A stretch of 64,000 bases of DNA. Source: Drosophila pseudoobscura. Taxonomy: Eukaryota > Arthropoda > Insecta > Diptera > Drosophilidae. Location of the stretch: contig NC_046683.1 in assembly GCF_009870125.1 (NCBI RefSeq), forward strand, positions 46,081,869 to 46,145,868, given 5' to 3'. The notes below the pieces were generated by a model that made no database searches, was not told where the DNA came from, and saw only the letters and a program-made list of their open reading frames with translations. A program made the translations under genes and the position numbers. Every line of letters begins with the position of its first letter. The stretch's first letter is position 1. Shown one piece after another: positions 38,701 to 51,600 of this stretch.

Positions 38701-39656
38701 GGTATATAAATATGTATGTATGTAGGTCTGTACGTTTCGGACTACTCGAGTAGGTAAAGCCTTAAAGCTGTTTTTTTTGGTTTGTATTTCCGTGTTAAGT
38801 TTCATAATTTCAAAGTTTTTTATTTAGGCTAGGTCTTTTATCCTTTTCGTTTTTTTCTTCTTCTTGTTTTTTGGTACTTTCAGCATGAATTTCTTTGCTT
38901 AATAAATTGTTTAAATATTTATATTACAATTTCTAGACAGTGTTCTTGGTTTGTTTCAATTTGAACTAATGCATTTTCGAGCATATGCAAAAATTTGCCA
39001 TTTAATTTAAAGTTTTGTTTACTTGTTTTGTTGTGTTTTTTATTTACTTTTTGTTTCTACTATTTAGAAAAAAAAACAGGCAGTCGAAATTGTTTCTTTC
39101 GTATGTTTTGCTCATTTGCTTTGCGTAAATGTAACTCTCTTTCGTTTATTATATATTTAATTTAATTATCAACAACTTATTCATTCAACTTTGTTTCCCT
39201 TTTTTTCTTTCTTTTCTTTTTCTTTTTCTTTTCCTATTCATTTTCGTTTTCGTTTTTCCCCCACTAACAACTCAGTTTAAACTAATTCTCCTCATTTTGA
39301 CGTATTTATCACTTGGTTTTGTCATGTGTTGCTGTTGCTGTTGCTCTGTTGCTTTGTTGCCATTTAAAGAATAATTAATTGGTAATTAGATGTACTTTGT
39401 GTTTCACTTTTTGTTATACATATTAAAATTAAATGACTTTGCAAGGCCCTAGAACTTAGTAAACGATTACTCCTGAACTCCCAAACGTACTCGTGGCACG
39501 AACGAATAACGATTACGTCTCCGGACCTATGTATTCCCGTAGCTCTGCAATTTAGCGTGTCGTGTTCCAGCATATCTATTTATGTACTCGTACTCGTACT
39601 TTTTAGTGTATGCTGTATGCATTATCATTAGGCAGCTTATTTTGCTTTGCTTAATT
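35760..39656 (-). other. Probable long 3' UTR of the chloride-channel gene
   Basis: About 3.9 kb of T-rich plus strand (A-rich in the gene's sense) directly downstream of its stop, with no coding frame. Two minus-strand polyadenylation signals lie at 35849-35854 and 35868-35873, where the composition also changes. Long A/T-rich 3' UTRs are usual for neuronal fly genes. Contains a (GT)n at about 38048-38072 and GTATGTAT runs at 38660-38725. The UTR end is not provable here. Confidence 0.45.
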
Positions 39657-42600
39657 TTACGAGAATCCTTTGTAGTGTACAAAGAAGAATACCAGGAAAA
39701 TGGCATAAGCAGTTGGAAATGTAATTCTAGCGATGACATCGATTGTCTTGGCCACTCGTATCGGATGCGGTGGCTCCTTTTTGCGCACCTGGACGAAGCA
39801 TGTCTGCAAAACGGAAAAAATAAACAGGTTTATTATCCCTCTATGGGGGCGTGGACCATCTCTCACCTCTGTGGCACATCCATTGTTTGCCGAATGGGTG
39901 CACGGACTGTTGCTGCCGCCGCAGGTGGTGCAGGCCACAATCTCATTCGGAGCGCCAGCATCGCGCCTCTTCTCGCCCTGATAAACGGCGGTAAATTTAA
40001 AAAACTTATTCGTTAATTTTGATTGACCCATGTGGAGTGTGTGTGATCGATCGATTGATTGATTGATTGGCAAACGAGTTTACATGACAAGTTTACAGTT
40101 TAAATTACAATAAAATTACAAAAAGGAGTTATTTACACACACACACACACACGCACATCAATACACATACGAAAAACAAACGGAAAATTTGTTGGAAAAT
40201 TGGTTGAAATGTTGCAGTTGCAGGTTACAGGGTTACAGGGTTTTATTGGCGGTTGTTTGCATTTCGTTTTGCAAAAACCCAGCAAAAAGCATATATAGTT
40301 ATATTTATTTATTATACGTATAAAGTATATGAAAAAAGGTAGAAAAGAATATTTTTCTTTATTAAAGTTCGTTAAAATATGTGGCACAAAAGTTAATTCG
40401 AAATTTAACAAACAAAAAGTTCTACAAAAAAATTGATTACAAAAGCGCTTGAGAGACATAGAGCAACTCTTTTTTTTTTGTTATTTTTTAACTACGAAAT
40501 TAATTTGGAAAAAATATTCATAAGCCGTCTTTCGGTCAATACTTACGGGCTGTTGTTGTTTTGTTTTGTTTTTTTTTTGTTTATTAATATTTGCGTTCGA
40601 TTTTTGTGTCAGTGGCAGCATTTGAAAAAGCAAAAAAGAGCAGATTCGCTTTTAGTTTATTGAACTGGACCCCACGCAGACATTTGATTAAATTTATTGA
40701 ATTTATATAGGTTTATTTTTGAAAACAATTCTAATAGTTTCTTTTTTCTGAACGCAAAATTGTTGAATCTTTTGTTATTTGTTGAAGCTTTAGCAATTTT
40801 TGTATAGAATTTCGTATTTCGATTGACATGAGAATGGCATGAGAATTTTGCTGTGTTTTTCTTTTATTTTTTGTTAGTTTCTAGTAGGATGAAATTATAA
40901 TTGGAGCAAATGAGATGAGAATCGAAATTTCAGTCAAAAAAATATTTTAATTATGATTGTGGGAGTAGTTTCTGTATTAAATGGTTAATTGTGTTAACTG
41001 ATTGTTCTGTGTGATGCGGAATGTTTATTCTTGGGAAATGATTGGTTATGGAGTACATACAAGGTTTGAGGTTTAAGGTTTAAGGTTAAAGGCTATTGCT
41101 CGATAGTTCTTTGTGCTTTCTTTCTATTGTGTGGGTGTGGGTGTGGGTGAGGGTTAAAGCGTGCTTAACATCTAAGAGGGGGTGGGTAGTGGATAGATAC
41201 CAAGCTAATGTGTTCTGTTCGAGTGAGTAACACAACAAAGCCTTTAGCTCTCGGTAGGAGCTTACTATATACAGCACATCGAAGCAAGGATAACATGAAT
41301 ATTATTTAAATAGTATTTAAACCTTATCTTACAGTGGAGTGGAGTTTATGCCGACCTTCCATTCAACAAAAAAACAACAAAAATACACCCAAAAAAAATT
41401 TTTTACACAAAAATATTTGAATGTTATTTCAATTTCATATAAGTATTCCGTGTTGCCGTGTTTTTTTTCCGTTTCTGGTTGGTGCAAAGTTTTTGGGAAA
41501 TTTGCAAATTGCATAAAAACGTCTTATTACTGCACAGGCACAGTGTTGGCGAGAGTTGTGCGCATAATTAACATAAAAAAATCGTGGACATTATAAATAG
41601 TCCTTTCGGTCGTAGGTTGCAGGACGAGAAATTAACTGCGTCCGCTTGAAAGTGCGAGTATGCTGCAATTTATTGCACCTAAGAGGAGCACGTCCCGAGT
41701 TGCATTTGAGACACACCAACGAGAGAATGAGACTGAGAATGGGCGGGATTTGGCCCAGAGGCCGAGAGAGGGAGACAGAGAGATTGTGATGGAGATTGGT
41801 GTGGACCTGGGGTCTTTGTTTGCCGGCTACTGACTACTGGCAACGCCATTTGCCGAGTGCACAGTGGGGAGGGCGAGGTCTGTTGGGAGTCAGGAAGCTG
41901 TTACTTAGGTAAGATGTATTATGCGGGTGTGTTTAAGCAGCCGGGCAGCCGGATAGAGTGGCTGACCCAAATACAACACGGTACCTGTGCCAGAAGTTAC
42001 TTCTCTTCTCTTCTCAGATTTCTACAACAAAAAAAGGAATGCATTGCATTTCCCGTAACAAATCGTGGAAATGGAATCTTTCGAGAGAGCGGATCTAGCC
42101 CAACCATAATTGGGTTTCAGAAGTAATACTTACATATGTATTATATGTATGTAAGTGGTCCCTCAGCTGCTTTCTGGCGAAAGCCAAAAAAGCTTATTCT
42201 GAAAATTCGGAACTCTTGAAAAATGTATGCCTCGAAGAGGCGGCGTACTCTGGGCATTTACATACTCGTACTCGTACTCGTACTCCCCTCAGAATTTTAT
42301 AGAGAACTTTTGCAGCATTCCCATACGAATCCCAAGAGGGAGAATGGGGGAAATGCGAAGTGCGGTATGCTCGAAACTTTTCTGTTTAAAATCCTTGTGC
42401 ATCCTTTCCAAGAATTTTTCGACAATTATGATGCATGCAGAAGCACGCCCCTGCCCCCGTCTCGTTCTGCCCCACAATCTTGGCGTCCATTTGTTTGTGT
42501 TTCATTTTCGTGTCGTTGGTTTTCCGTTGCTCTCGGGCTCATTACGGTATTTTCCACTCTGGCTCTCTCATGAATAATTATGTTGTCCTGTTGCGGCCCC

Positions 42601-45600
42601 AGTCATCCCGTCATCCCGACATCCCGGCATCCCGGCATCCCGGGCTGCGGCTCTGCCAGTGTCCTGCTCGCTGCTGTAGGGTCCACCTGGCCAGGCGCCA
42701 ATTTAAACGCGTGCCCCATTTTTAATTTACATGTTAATGGTGGAAAACATTTTCCCAGCCACCTTGTTGTTGATTGTCCCTCTGCTGCTCCCGCGGTCCC
42801 TGTGGCTCCTGCACCTGTTCCGGCTCCTGCTCCTGCTCCGGCACCTTCTATTGGGTGGTGTTCCGTTGCCGCTTCTGCTGCTGTCGGAAGTCGTCGTCAG
42901 CGTGCCAGAATTTTCCCCATAAAATACGAATAAGTAGTTTTGCTGGAAAACGGTCTCTCTCTCGCTCTCTCTGTCTCTCACAGCATGGCCACTTGAGTCG
43001 GTTTTATTTGCTTTACGTTATATAGGGGCTCCGGCTCTGGCTCTGGCTCTTGCTCTGACTCTGTTCTGCATTCTTATCAAGATGATGATGATGGGTGGGC
43101 TGGGACTGGCGCTGGCGCTGGCCCACTGTTTGCCCCCGGCCGGCCGCCTCTTGTGATTGGTTTGATTTGGCTGAACTCTCTCCAGCGGAAGTTTAATGAT
43201 TTATGCGATTGCAATTGTTGGCGGAGGGGAATCTTGATAGGAGATGATTTGTGTGAGGATAGCCGATTGAGGAATATCTTCAGAATAAATTGAGGCATTC
43301 TCCAGCATACATTTAAGGTGTTAAATGACATTCTATTCGATTCCCTAATTGCTCGAGCCACTGTTGCCCGTCTTCTCTCATGTCTAATGCAGTTAGACAT
43401 CAGTTGCTGTCGCTTAAATTTTGCGGAAAAACTTTGAGTCGGCACTTGGGTGTGTGTTTTGGGGTTCTTTGAGTGCATTTGTGTGTATTTTGGCAAAATG
43501 GCAATCAAAATAACCGCAGGCAATCGAATTGAAAGAGGGTGGGGGCTGCACAATTGAGCCAGGGAGCCAGGCAGCGATAACTTTCTGCTGACTTTTTCTT
43601 TGGTCTTTTGTTGTTAGTTCTTTTCGCTTTTTACACTGTTATGGTTAGTTATTTGTTGGTTGTACAACGACAAGAACGACAGGCACAAACGGGTTACGTT
43701 TTGGGGTTTTTCTGGTTAGTCTCGGGTGGGTGCAGAGTTTTCCGCTCTCCGTCAGAGCTCTCCGTTCTCATGTACTCACAGTTTCCATCATGCCACCGCA
43801 CTCGCCATAAACCGAGGCTGGGGAACTGGAGCGGGATGGCTTCTTTCGTGGTGGCTTCTGCGGCAACTGCAACATTTCCATGTCCTGCTCCTGCCCCTGC
43901 CCCTGCTGCTGCTGCTCCGCCTCAGTCTCCGCCTCGATGCGCACCACCAGAGCCGGGGTGCTGGTGGCCACCGACCGACGCAGCGAGGACGTGGTGCTCT
44001 CCTGCTCCTCCTTCTGATCCTCCTGCTGCTCATCCTTGAACTTGACCTTAGTAGAGCCAGCTGTGCCACTGGCTCCACCAGGCTCCTCATAGATATGCTC
44101 GATGGTCACTCCACCCCCACCAGAGGCGGCCGTTGGCGACGTGGATGTGGACGGACTCCTAGCCGCCTTCCGCTTGATGGATCGAGCGCGTATGTTTTGC
44201 ACTGCCGCCCCAATGATGCCGCCATGCGCCTCCTGCCATCGCATGCCGCCGCCGAAGAACTCCTCCACAGCCTCCACAGTGCGCGGCGTGCCGGGCGTGG
44301 CCGCCGACGAGGAGCCGGCAGCCGGGGTGCCCGCCATCGACATGCCCGGTGTGGCTGCGGCGCTGGCCTTTTCGGAGGACAAAGCAGCATGAAATTCTCG
44401 ATCGATTATATCCTATATTGGGGCAGGCAGGCGGGTTGTGGTTCAGTGGGACGGATGGTGTTGGGGTTGGTATAAAGTGAGAGTATTGTATTCTTTATCG
44501 TGGATGTTTTGTGGTTTATCGAGAAGATATGGTTCGGAGAGAGAGATCTTAGTCGGAGAAAATTGAAGGCCACACAGCGGCGTTTGAGTTAATCGCACGA
44601 TTCAAGGCAGTATTTTGGGGTTTTTTATAGGATATTTCGGGGTTCGGTTAGTAAAATCGTATCCAATTCTTGTAATGCAGTCCCACAGACAGACACTTGT
44701 CCCACGCACACTACATTTTGTTGCTCAAACTGATTTTCGTGCTAAAAGTGGTTGATACAGATGCCATGTGTACATATGGGTATGTATTTTAGTATGTATA
44801 TTTAGAGAACACAACAGAATACAGAGAATGCACCACACAAATGCTGTAGCAAAATGCACTAAAAACTAAACGCCTAAACAAAAAGCTTTCAAGCATTCGT
44901 ACATATACATACACGGAACAGAGCACAGACAACACATAAAAAATATTTGCACTTCAGCTACAATTTGGTAATAGCATAAATAATATTGGCCAACACTTCC
45001 GGCAATGGCACTGGCATAGGCACAGGCACAGGCACTGGCACTGGCACTTGCAGTACTCGTAGTAGTACGTATTTTTTTTTTGTTTTTTTTTTTGGAGCAA
45101 GGCAAGGGCGTGTCATAAAATGAATAAAAAGGGAACTTAATTTAAATTTATTATTTGATTTCTTTTTGTGGCAAAGTTCATGTACTAAAATTAAAAATGA
45201 AATCAAGGGCGAATAACAAAATTGATTCATAGCCGAATATATATAGTATATATTTCTGTTTAGTATATTTTTTTCGCAAAATACTTGTTGTTTTTTTTCG
45301 CTTTTTTCTGTCAGAGTTTGCTCTCGTAACATTTTTCCCAATTGTAAGTGACCTTAAAGTGTGTTTTTAACATATAGAATAGATCTTTATATGGAGTTTA
45401 ATATGTTCTATGTTGCTGTTGCTGTTGTTGTTGTTGTTGTTGTTACTGCTGTTGTTGTTGGTTGGTTGATTGGTTGTTTGGTTGTTTGGTTGTTTGGTTG
45501 TTTGGTTCTTGTGGCTGTCATTTGTGTGCGTGTCTGGATATTCTTCAATAATAATAATCATACGAAGCATATCGGTATGCATTGACTTTGCTGTCGGGTG

Positions 45601-48600
45601 TTTAAGTACTTTAAGTACATTACGATTCGGTTATGGTTAAATGAAATCAAGATCTATATATGTAGGTATAGGTAAATAAACACTGGAAATAATTAATGTA
45701 TTAAGTATGAAATTATATACATTGAAAGCGAGTGCGAGTCTACTAGTAAATTATTTAAGTTTTAATCATAGTTATTGTTAATTTTATTTGGTCTCCCATT
45801 TGGCTTCCCAAATCAAATAATGAACCAAAGCAATGTTTCTTTCTGGAAACTAAAAAACCAAAAACCAAAATCCCAAAACCAAAATCGAAGACGAAATTGA
45901 AACAAAACTTTCTCAATGCATTTTCATCAAAGCGAAATTCGCATGCCATTTGTTTTTCATAAGTTTTTCTTGGGTTTACTTTTCGCCGACTGGAGAGGAA
46001 AAGTACAGGACTTGGGGCTGGAGTTTTACAGGGTATTCGGTATTCGGTATTCGGTTGTGTGTGTTGTGTGTTTCTGTTGTTGCTGTTTGCTGCTTTGATT
46101 TGATTGTTAGTTTTTAAGGGGGTTTTTGTTCAGTTTTTGTTTGGTTCTTGTTTGGTTTGGTTTCTTAGAGGGATCGGATCTGGGGGGCGGAGGAGTGGGC
46201 GGAGTGGGTGCATGAGTTGTGGTTGATAGCTTACCAAAGGACTTGCAAGAATTACTCCGATCCTGCTTAGTACTGCTGGAAGACGCTGCAAAAATGTACA
46301 CAAAATAATGTTCATACTCAAAACACACTTTAAGTTTGGTTTGATTGTCATTTTTTTGTTTGGGTTTTAGTTTTCTTTTCTTATTTTTTCTTATCTTTTC
46401 GGTTTTTTTCTTTCTTTTTTTTCTGAACTGTTCATTTCACACTTAACGGCTATTTTGAGAAGAAATTAAATTTTCTGGTGGTTTTAGCTTCGAATATTCG
46501 CATATCACAAAAATTGGGAACAATGTTTTCGTTTTGGCTTACGTCTTTCGGTTCTCTTTTTTTGTTGAGAGAGGATTTTTTTTTTTATTTATAAATTTTT
46601 GTTTATGAATGAATTATGGGTTTGAAATTGGAACTGCTTGAGTGGCATATAACTAGAACGATGGTTGCTCTGATTGTTCCGATTTTGAGGTAAATCGTTT
46701 TTGAATTTCAATATCTCTTGGGAATAGGCCACATTTCCATAACAAAACTCCAATTGGGTGTCGAAAACTTTTGAAACACATCAAACGAAAATAAAATGCT
46801 TAACGTGCATTAGTAAATGTTTTATTCTTAGATTGAAAAAGTGCCTACACAAAAACAAAATGCATATTTTATATAATTCACTTTTTAGTGGAAACCTTTT
46901 CTTTTGTTGTTTCCTTTGGTTGTTGTTGTTATTGTTGTTGTTGGTGGGTGTTAAATAAAGAATAAATATACATAAATGAACATACATACATACATACCTA
47001 CCTACTGGCATGTAAAACGCTTCAATTAATTTCTAATTATTATTCATATTATCTTTTGATTTAGTTTAAATATTTGCAAAACTAATTGGAGATGAATAAA
47101 ACGCATTGTTGGTCGCACGAAACAATTGTATTATACAACATTTATAAAGAAAGATACAAAAGAAATGATCAAAACAGAACCGAACCGAACCGAAAACTAA
47201 TGGGTTTTAAAATGAATGCAAGAGAAACGTTGAACACGTCAATGGGGTTTTGTCGGACCTCGAACTGAAGTTGGCCAGTTCCTTGTTGGGTTAATAAAAA
47301 TGCAAAAAAATAATAAAACCGATCATCAGCACAATAAATACACATACATTGACAGTTCCCTTCAAAAAGGACAGAGGGAAACAAAACAAAAATCAATCAA
47401 ATGTGTGTGTGTGAACCGAAAAATCAAATCGCAAGATTCATTTCAAGTCGCTGCTGGGCTTAACTGATTTTTCTGGGTTTTTTGGTTTTTATTTGGATTT
47501 TTTTTAAATATTATGACACACAAATTTACGTTTATTATAGTTGAAAAAAAAGTTCATATACAAAATGCTAAATTGGGATAGTCGGGATATGAACACAAAG
47601 TGAGTTATTATAGCGAGCATTTTGTTGTTGTTGTTATTGTAGTTGTTGGTTGGTTGGGGGGATATCAATGCTGGTATGGGTTATAGATAGAGTAGTTCTA
47701 GTAACTAAAAACCATATATACTTAATCGAAATCAGAAGGGACAAGTACAGTACAGAGAAAAGGGAACGTAAGATAGACATTGATGGAAAAAATAGACAGA
47801 CAGAGATACAGAGATAGAGAGATACAGAGATAGAGAGAAAGGGAGGTGGGACTCAACACAATGTGACAGTAATCGAATTGATATTGGTATTGACTGAAGT
47901 TTCATATATATACATGTATATATGTATATATGTATATTTGGTTCTTGCTGGTACGAGTATGACTTTTGGGATCAGGTGTTTCTTGCTTCTTAAACAAAGA
48001 GAGAACAAATAACTGGTTTAACTTATACAAATGTTTGTATTTTGTTGTTGTTGTTGCTTTTGTTGTTGTTGGGGTGTTCATTGTGTGTTCTGCTTGTTGT
48101 TGGTAGCTTGTTTTTTTATGTTGGTTTGTTTCGATGTTATTTTTGTTGTTGTTTGTTTTAATATTGTTGGCTTTTTGTACGCTACGCTCATGTAAAATTC
48201 ATATTTAATTGCTTTCAAAATGCATACGAAATTAGCTTTTTTTTGTTTTTTGTTTTTTTTTTCGGGGTTGGAGCTTTCCATAGCGCCATTAAAGGAGGGG
48301 ACGACTGGTACTGGTACTGGTACTTGGAGTGTGAATAAAATTAAATTATTATTTAATTTACCTGTGTTACGGGATTCTCGCCCGGCCGATAGACGACGTT
48401 GTGCAGCGGCCGCTTGCGGCCCACATAATTGACGCACACGAACTCCAGCAAGGAGGCGTAGATGAAGCACATGCAGACCCCGTCCCAGACGTTCATCGCC
48501 GTTAGATTGGAGACGACCGGCAGAGTGCTCCGGAAACCGTTGGAGGTAGTGAAGAAATTCAACATGGTTGTCACGCCTGCCATCATCATCATCAACGTCA

Positions 48601-51600
48601 TCATCATCATCATCATCATCATCGTTGGAGATTTTCGAGATTGTATGTAGATTGTAGAGAAAGTTGCATTAGCCATTTGACACGTAATTGGGAAAAGCGT
48701 TGCATACTTAGGGGCGGAGAAATGTGTGGCATGGACTGGGACATGGGCAGGGGCAGGGACACGGACAGGGACAGGGACAGGGGCAGGTTAGTTTGTTCTT
48801 TGGCATTTAGTTGGGCTTTGTAATTAGTTTGCTGGCGTATGTACAAAGGTTTATAATTTGAGTTTAATGATCCAGGACTCAGGCAGGACAGGAGGAGCTC
48901 TAAGCAATTTTAATATGTGGTTTTAATTGTTCGGAATATTGTGCAAAAGCTATAGAAAGTAAACAATACTACAAATTCGATGAAGGGGAAATATTGAAAA
49001 TATAATTACGACTATTGTCTCATTTCGAGTGGAATGCATTTCGTACTTTTGCATTTTAAAATACATTTTCAATTATTTTAATTGGTTTTATATTGTATGT
49101 ATATTGTCTTTGTTTTTTGTTAGATTTAAGGTGCTATTAAAGTATCGGATATTAGTGTATAGTTATTATTTTGTAAGATTTTCGGTTGAGCGTTTTCCAG
49201 AGCAGTTTTTGTTTGAACAGGCTTTCGATCATCAATTTCTGTTAAGTTATATCTTTTTATTTCGATTCAAATATTTTCATTTTACCCATTAATTATCTTC
49301 TTTGGAATAGTGTTCTACCTTTGTTTCATTAATCAAAGGGTTTTGTTCGGGGTTCCTTTGTTTTGTTGCATCGCCGTAATGCAATTAATCAGAGCAGGGT
49401 AAAGCCTTTCATTTATTGTTAATTATTCTGCTCATTCTCCTCGCCCAACACAAAAATGCAATTCACAGATGGAGCCCTGGAACATGGGACACAATCAATC
49501 TTAATTGCCTAATTAGTTGCGTCAACAATTTGGTAACTGCTCTGGCTCTGGCTCTAGCTGAGAGCTGCAACATTTTACTGCACTGGCGTGGCATGCTACA
49601 AGAAGCACTTGCAGCATTCGGTTGGTTGCCTTCACGACCCTCATAGATTTTCAATTTGCCTTCGCTTTTCCAGGGTGTGCCCTTCCCCTTCTGCCTCGAT
49701 GGGAAAATCTCAACGCTGCACTCAACTACTCGGATGCTTGGGGGAGCGTTTGGGGAGCGGAGCCCAAGCGGGTCGCAAATGAGGCAGGAAGATGCTGGGA
49801 TGCTGCGACTTGCCGAAGCTTTGATGCCAAAAAACTGGAACTGGATCTGAATCTGGGAGTGCATGCCGTGTCAGCACTTTGACTAACAAAATGCCATCGC
49901 TTTCTGTCAGCCATTTCGCCATTTTTTGACTGTTTATTTATTTAGACGCTTTTGTTAGTGGAATATGGACTGATTGTGTTTGCAGATAGATTGAGCAGAC
50001 AATGCCAGCCACCAAATTGAATTAGCCAGCGTTCCACAGCAATTTGAAATCACGTACAGTCTTAAGCTCTCTATAATACTCTCGTGTATCCACTTTCTTT
50101 GGTCTGCAGTTGGCATTTCACGCACAGCAAGCACGGAGAACACAGAGAGCAGAACCAGCAGAAGCACTCTGGTGTGCATTTTCCATGTGGGCCATATGGC
50201 TTATGCATAAATCATCATGTTCTCGTATGATGTGGCCAACTCTCCACGTCATCGTCATCATCATCTCACAGACGAGGGCACAGGCCACAGGGCACAGGAC
50301 ACAGGACACTAGGCACCAGGCACCAGGCACCAGGCACCAGGCAGCTGGCAAAGCAAATACCAGGAAATAGCCGTGTCCATGTCTTGGTTCGTGTCCAGGA
50401 GCAGGCTGCCAACAACATCTGATGGCTGATGGTTGACATTCCCTTTTGGCTTAGCCTTCTTTCTGGGTTTCTGTTTTTCCTGGGTTTTCTTCCAACGCTT
50501 TTGCTCGGAGATAGCGCATAATAATTACATTAGCCCTACCGCAGTGTGTGTTGGGGATTTGACTGTTGTGCCTTGGTCTTCTCTAGTGATTCGCTTTCTG
50601 AGCCCATCTCTATTCAAGTCATATCTTTGTTCTGCCATCGTGCAGTCACCTGTGATTGATTATTCTTATACATTTCTTATTTATTTATTTGCACGTTTAT
50701 GGTCAATGATTTTATTTAAGCATGAAAGAACCTTAATTAGCACGATCGATGTAGCATGATCGAGTGCTTTTGTAGGTTCGTATACCAAAGCTCTTCCACG
50801 GAAATAAAACTCCAGAAAATCTGCCTAATTTAAGTAAAAGAATGTCAAAGATTCATGCAATGCAAAACTTCTCAGAGCAGTTGGGGCTTACTTGTACCAA
50901 AATACGTGTGAGTGCAGGAATAGTCAGAGAATACAAATGAGAGAATGAGCAAAAAATGAAACTAAAGGAACCAAAGAATCTGTCGGATGAGTAATGGATT
51001 AAAACTGAAACAACAAAGGGAATCGCATCCGTTTAAATGTAAGGGCTAGCATACTCGTATGTTAGTTGTTTCCGGATAATACGAACCCAGAACCTAGACT
51101 AGAAGAACTCTATAATTCATACTCTCTTTGCTGGCCAATTGTCTCTTGTGGTTAAATTTCGACTAGGACTGCGCCTAAAAATGCTAAAATGCATTTCACT
51201 ATGGATTTCGTTTGTATTGGAAGACTACGATTTCTGTATATATTTGATTTTGTTTTTGTTTGGTTTGGTTTTTTTTTTTGGTTGTTGTTTGTTTTGTGGT
51301 TGCTACGTACCGATCATAACCCGGGCTGGGACTGCATTCCATTCCAGCCAAAATGTGATAAACGACGAGGTGACCAATATAATGCCAGGTATGAAAACGG
51401 TTGTGAAATAATACGCACGATCACGGGTAAATGTCAACTCGACCTGTAGGCAACTGTAATTACCTTTAAGAAACGAGGGGCCGAGAATTATATAATTCGG
51501 CCAGAGGTTAACGCACACGCACACACGTACACACAGACACAGACAGTGAGAGTGAGAGAGACAGACAGTAGGAGACAGAAGGATATACATATATATGTAG

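Noticed and set aside
42580..42933. Pro-Ala-Val repeat frame
   Set aside because: Generated by a CTGCTC-type hexamer repeat in an intron.
43077..43553. 158-codon minus-strand frame in a channel intron
   Set aside because: No ATG start, no fit to the channel phase, no homology.
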